NCBI GenBank assembly: GCA_022562075.1
Contig: JADFPZ010000006.1
Span: 1 to 33,712 of the forward strand
Origin: Candidatus Zixiibacteriota bacterium
GTDB lineage: Bacteria > Zixibacteria > MSB-5A5 > GN15 > FEB-12
Direction: 5' to 3'
Length of the DNA stretch: 33,712 nucleotides
Shown here: positions 33,404 through 33,712 of the stretch, one piece after another
Numbering within the stretch: the first letter of the stretch is position 1
Layout of the letters: every line of letters begins with the position of its first letter
The notes under the pieces: generated by a model
Seen by the model: the letters and a program-made list of their open reading frames with translations, nothing else
What the model was told of the DNA's origin: nothing
Database searches by the model: none
Made by a program: the position numbers and the translations under genes

Positions 33404-33712
33404 CGCTCCGAGTACGGCATCCACGTCCATGTCGGACTCACCGATGTGAAATACGCGATGCCTGTGGTCAACGCCCTGTGCAACTACAACGCGCATTTCC
33501 AGGCGCTCTCGGCCTCCTCCCCCTACTGGTCGGGTGAGGACACCGGTTACGCCTCCCAGCGGGCACTGATGTTCCAGCAGCTGCCCACCGCGGGGATGAG
33601 CTACCAGTTCGAGGAGTGGTCCGGCTATGAGCGTGCGGTGGCCGATCTTGAGCACACCGGAGTGATCAATGACGTCACCGAGGTGCGCTGGGATGTCCGC
33701 GCGGTACCCCGT
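33404..33712 (+). CDS. Internal fragment of a glutamate-cysteine ligase (YbdK/GCS2 family), high G+C, probably foreign
   Basis: An open frame of about 103 residues from just after an in-frame TAG (33401-33403) to the right edge. It contains GIHVHVG, MPVVNALCNYNAHFQALSASSPYW, and GEDTGYASQRALMFQQLPTAG, then FEEW and VRWDVRAVPR. These are the conserved central blocks of carboxylate-amine/glutamate-cysteine ligase 2 proteins, and the wording is closest to actinobacterial members. G+C is visibly much higher than in the rest of the window, with third positions nearly all G or C. It has no start and no stop. It is most likely the result of a misjoined read or contaminant at the contig end rather than gene transfer. 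Confidence 0.8.

Noticed and set aside
33187-33537. 116-residue plus-strand frame near the right edge
   Set aside because: Composition is not protein-like, it conflicts with the ligase frame and shows no motif.

Overview
The window looks like a contig from an uncultured Gram-negative (diderm) bacterium, most like a candidate phylum of the FCB group such as Zixibacteria. Supporting signs are lptB next to rpoN and hpf, an O-antigen-ligase-like protein end, a lipobox lipoprotein, medium G+C coding sequence, and a mix of broadly bacterial genes with an inositol-phosphate/CDP-alcohol lipid set. The phylum is an inference from gene content; no rRNA gene is present.

Layout. 1-500: the tail of an O-antigen-ligase-like membrane protein and a small membrane protein. 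529-6961 (minus): a tightly overlapping six-gene operon, tmk > S41 protease > TauE/SafE > small membrane protein > MtnX-like phosphatase > sugar-1-phosphate guanylyltransferase fused to a degenerate phosphomutase. 7045-8271 (minus): inositol-3-phosphate synthase with its own sigma-70 promoter and terminator, divergent from a TetR regulator whose probable operator is a 22-bp perfect palindrome. 9096-11004 (minus): CDP-alcohol phosphatidyltransferase > PfkB kinase > CsaA-like protein; with ino1 this suggests an inositol phospholipid pathway. 11159-16431 (plus): obg > dprA > HPr > enzyme I > sugar-phosphate isomerase.

16432-19813 is the most unusual part. A densely regulated leader (large dyad over a sigma-70 -35 box, and a palindrome exactly at the predicted +1) precedes a small exported protein of unknown family. 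That gene overlaps by 4 nt a regulator combining TPR repeats, a sigma-54 AAA+ domain and a Fis-type HTH. Downstream are a strong terminator, a palindrome placed like an enhancer site, a near-perfect -24/-12 sigma-54 promoter and, about 105 nt later, an intrinsic terminator, which together predict a sigma-54-driven small RNA. A sodium/solute symporter and a penicillin-acylase-family hydrolase follow. I propose a peptide or envelope sensing module of the form exported protein - TPR/sigma-54 activator - sRNA; this is inference.

23688-27724 (minus): TPR lipoprotein, then a nucleotide-sugar epimerase and a sugar nucleotidyltransferase. 27894-30693 (plus): lptB, rpoN, hpf, a classic neighbourhood. 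After 30,700 the sequence changes character. An intergenic inverted repeat is followed by a frameshifted GH3 hydrolase that lacks its catalytic loop residues (minus strand), a gene-free stretch, and finally (33404-33712) a high-G+C fragment of an actinobacterial-type glutamate-cysteine ligase. That fragment is probably a chimeric assembly end, and everything after 30,700 should be treated with caution as genomic context.
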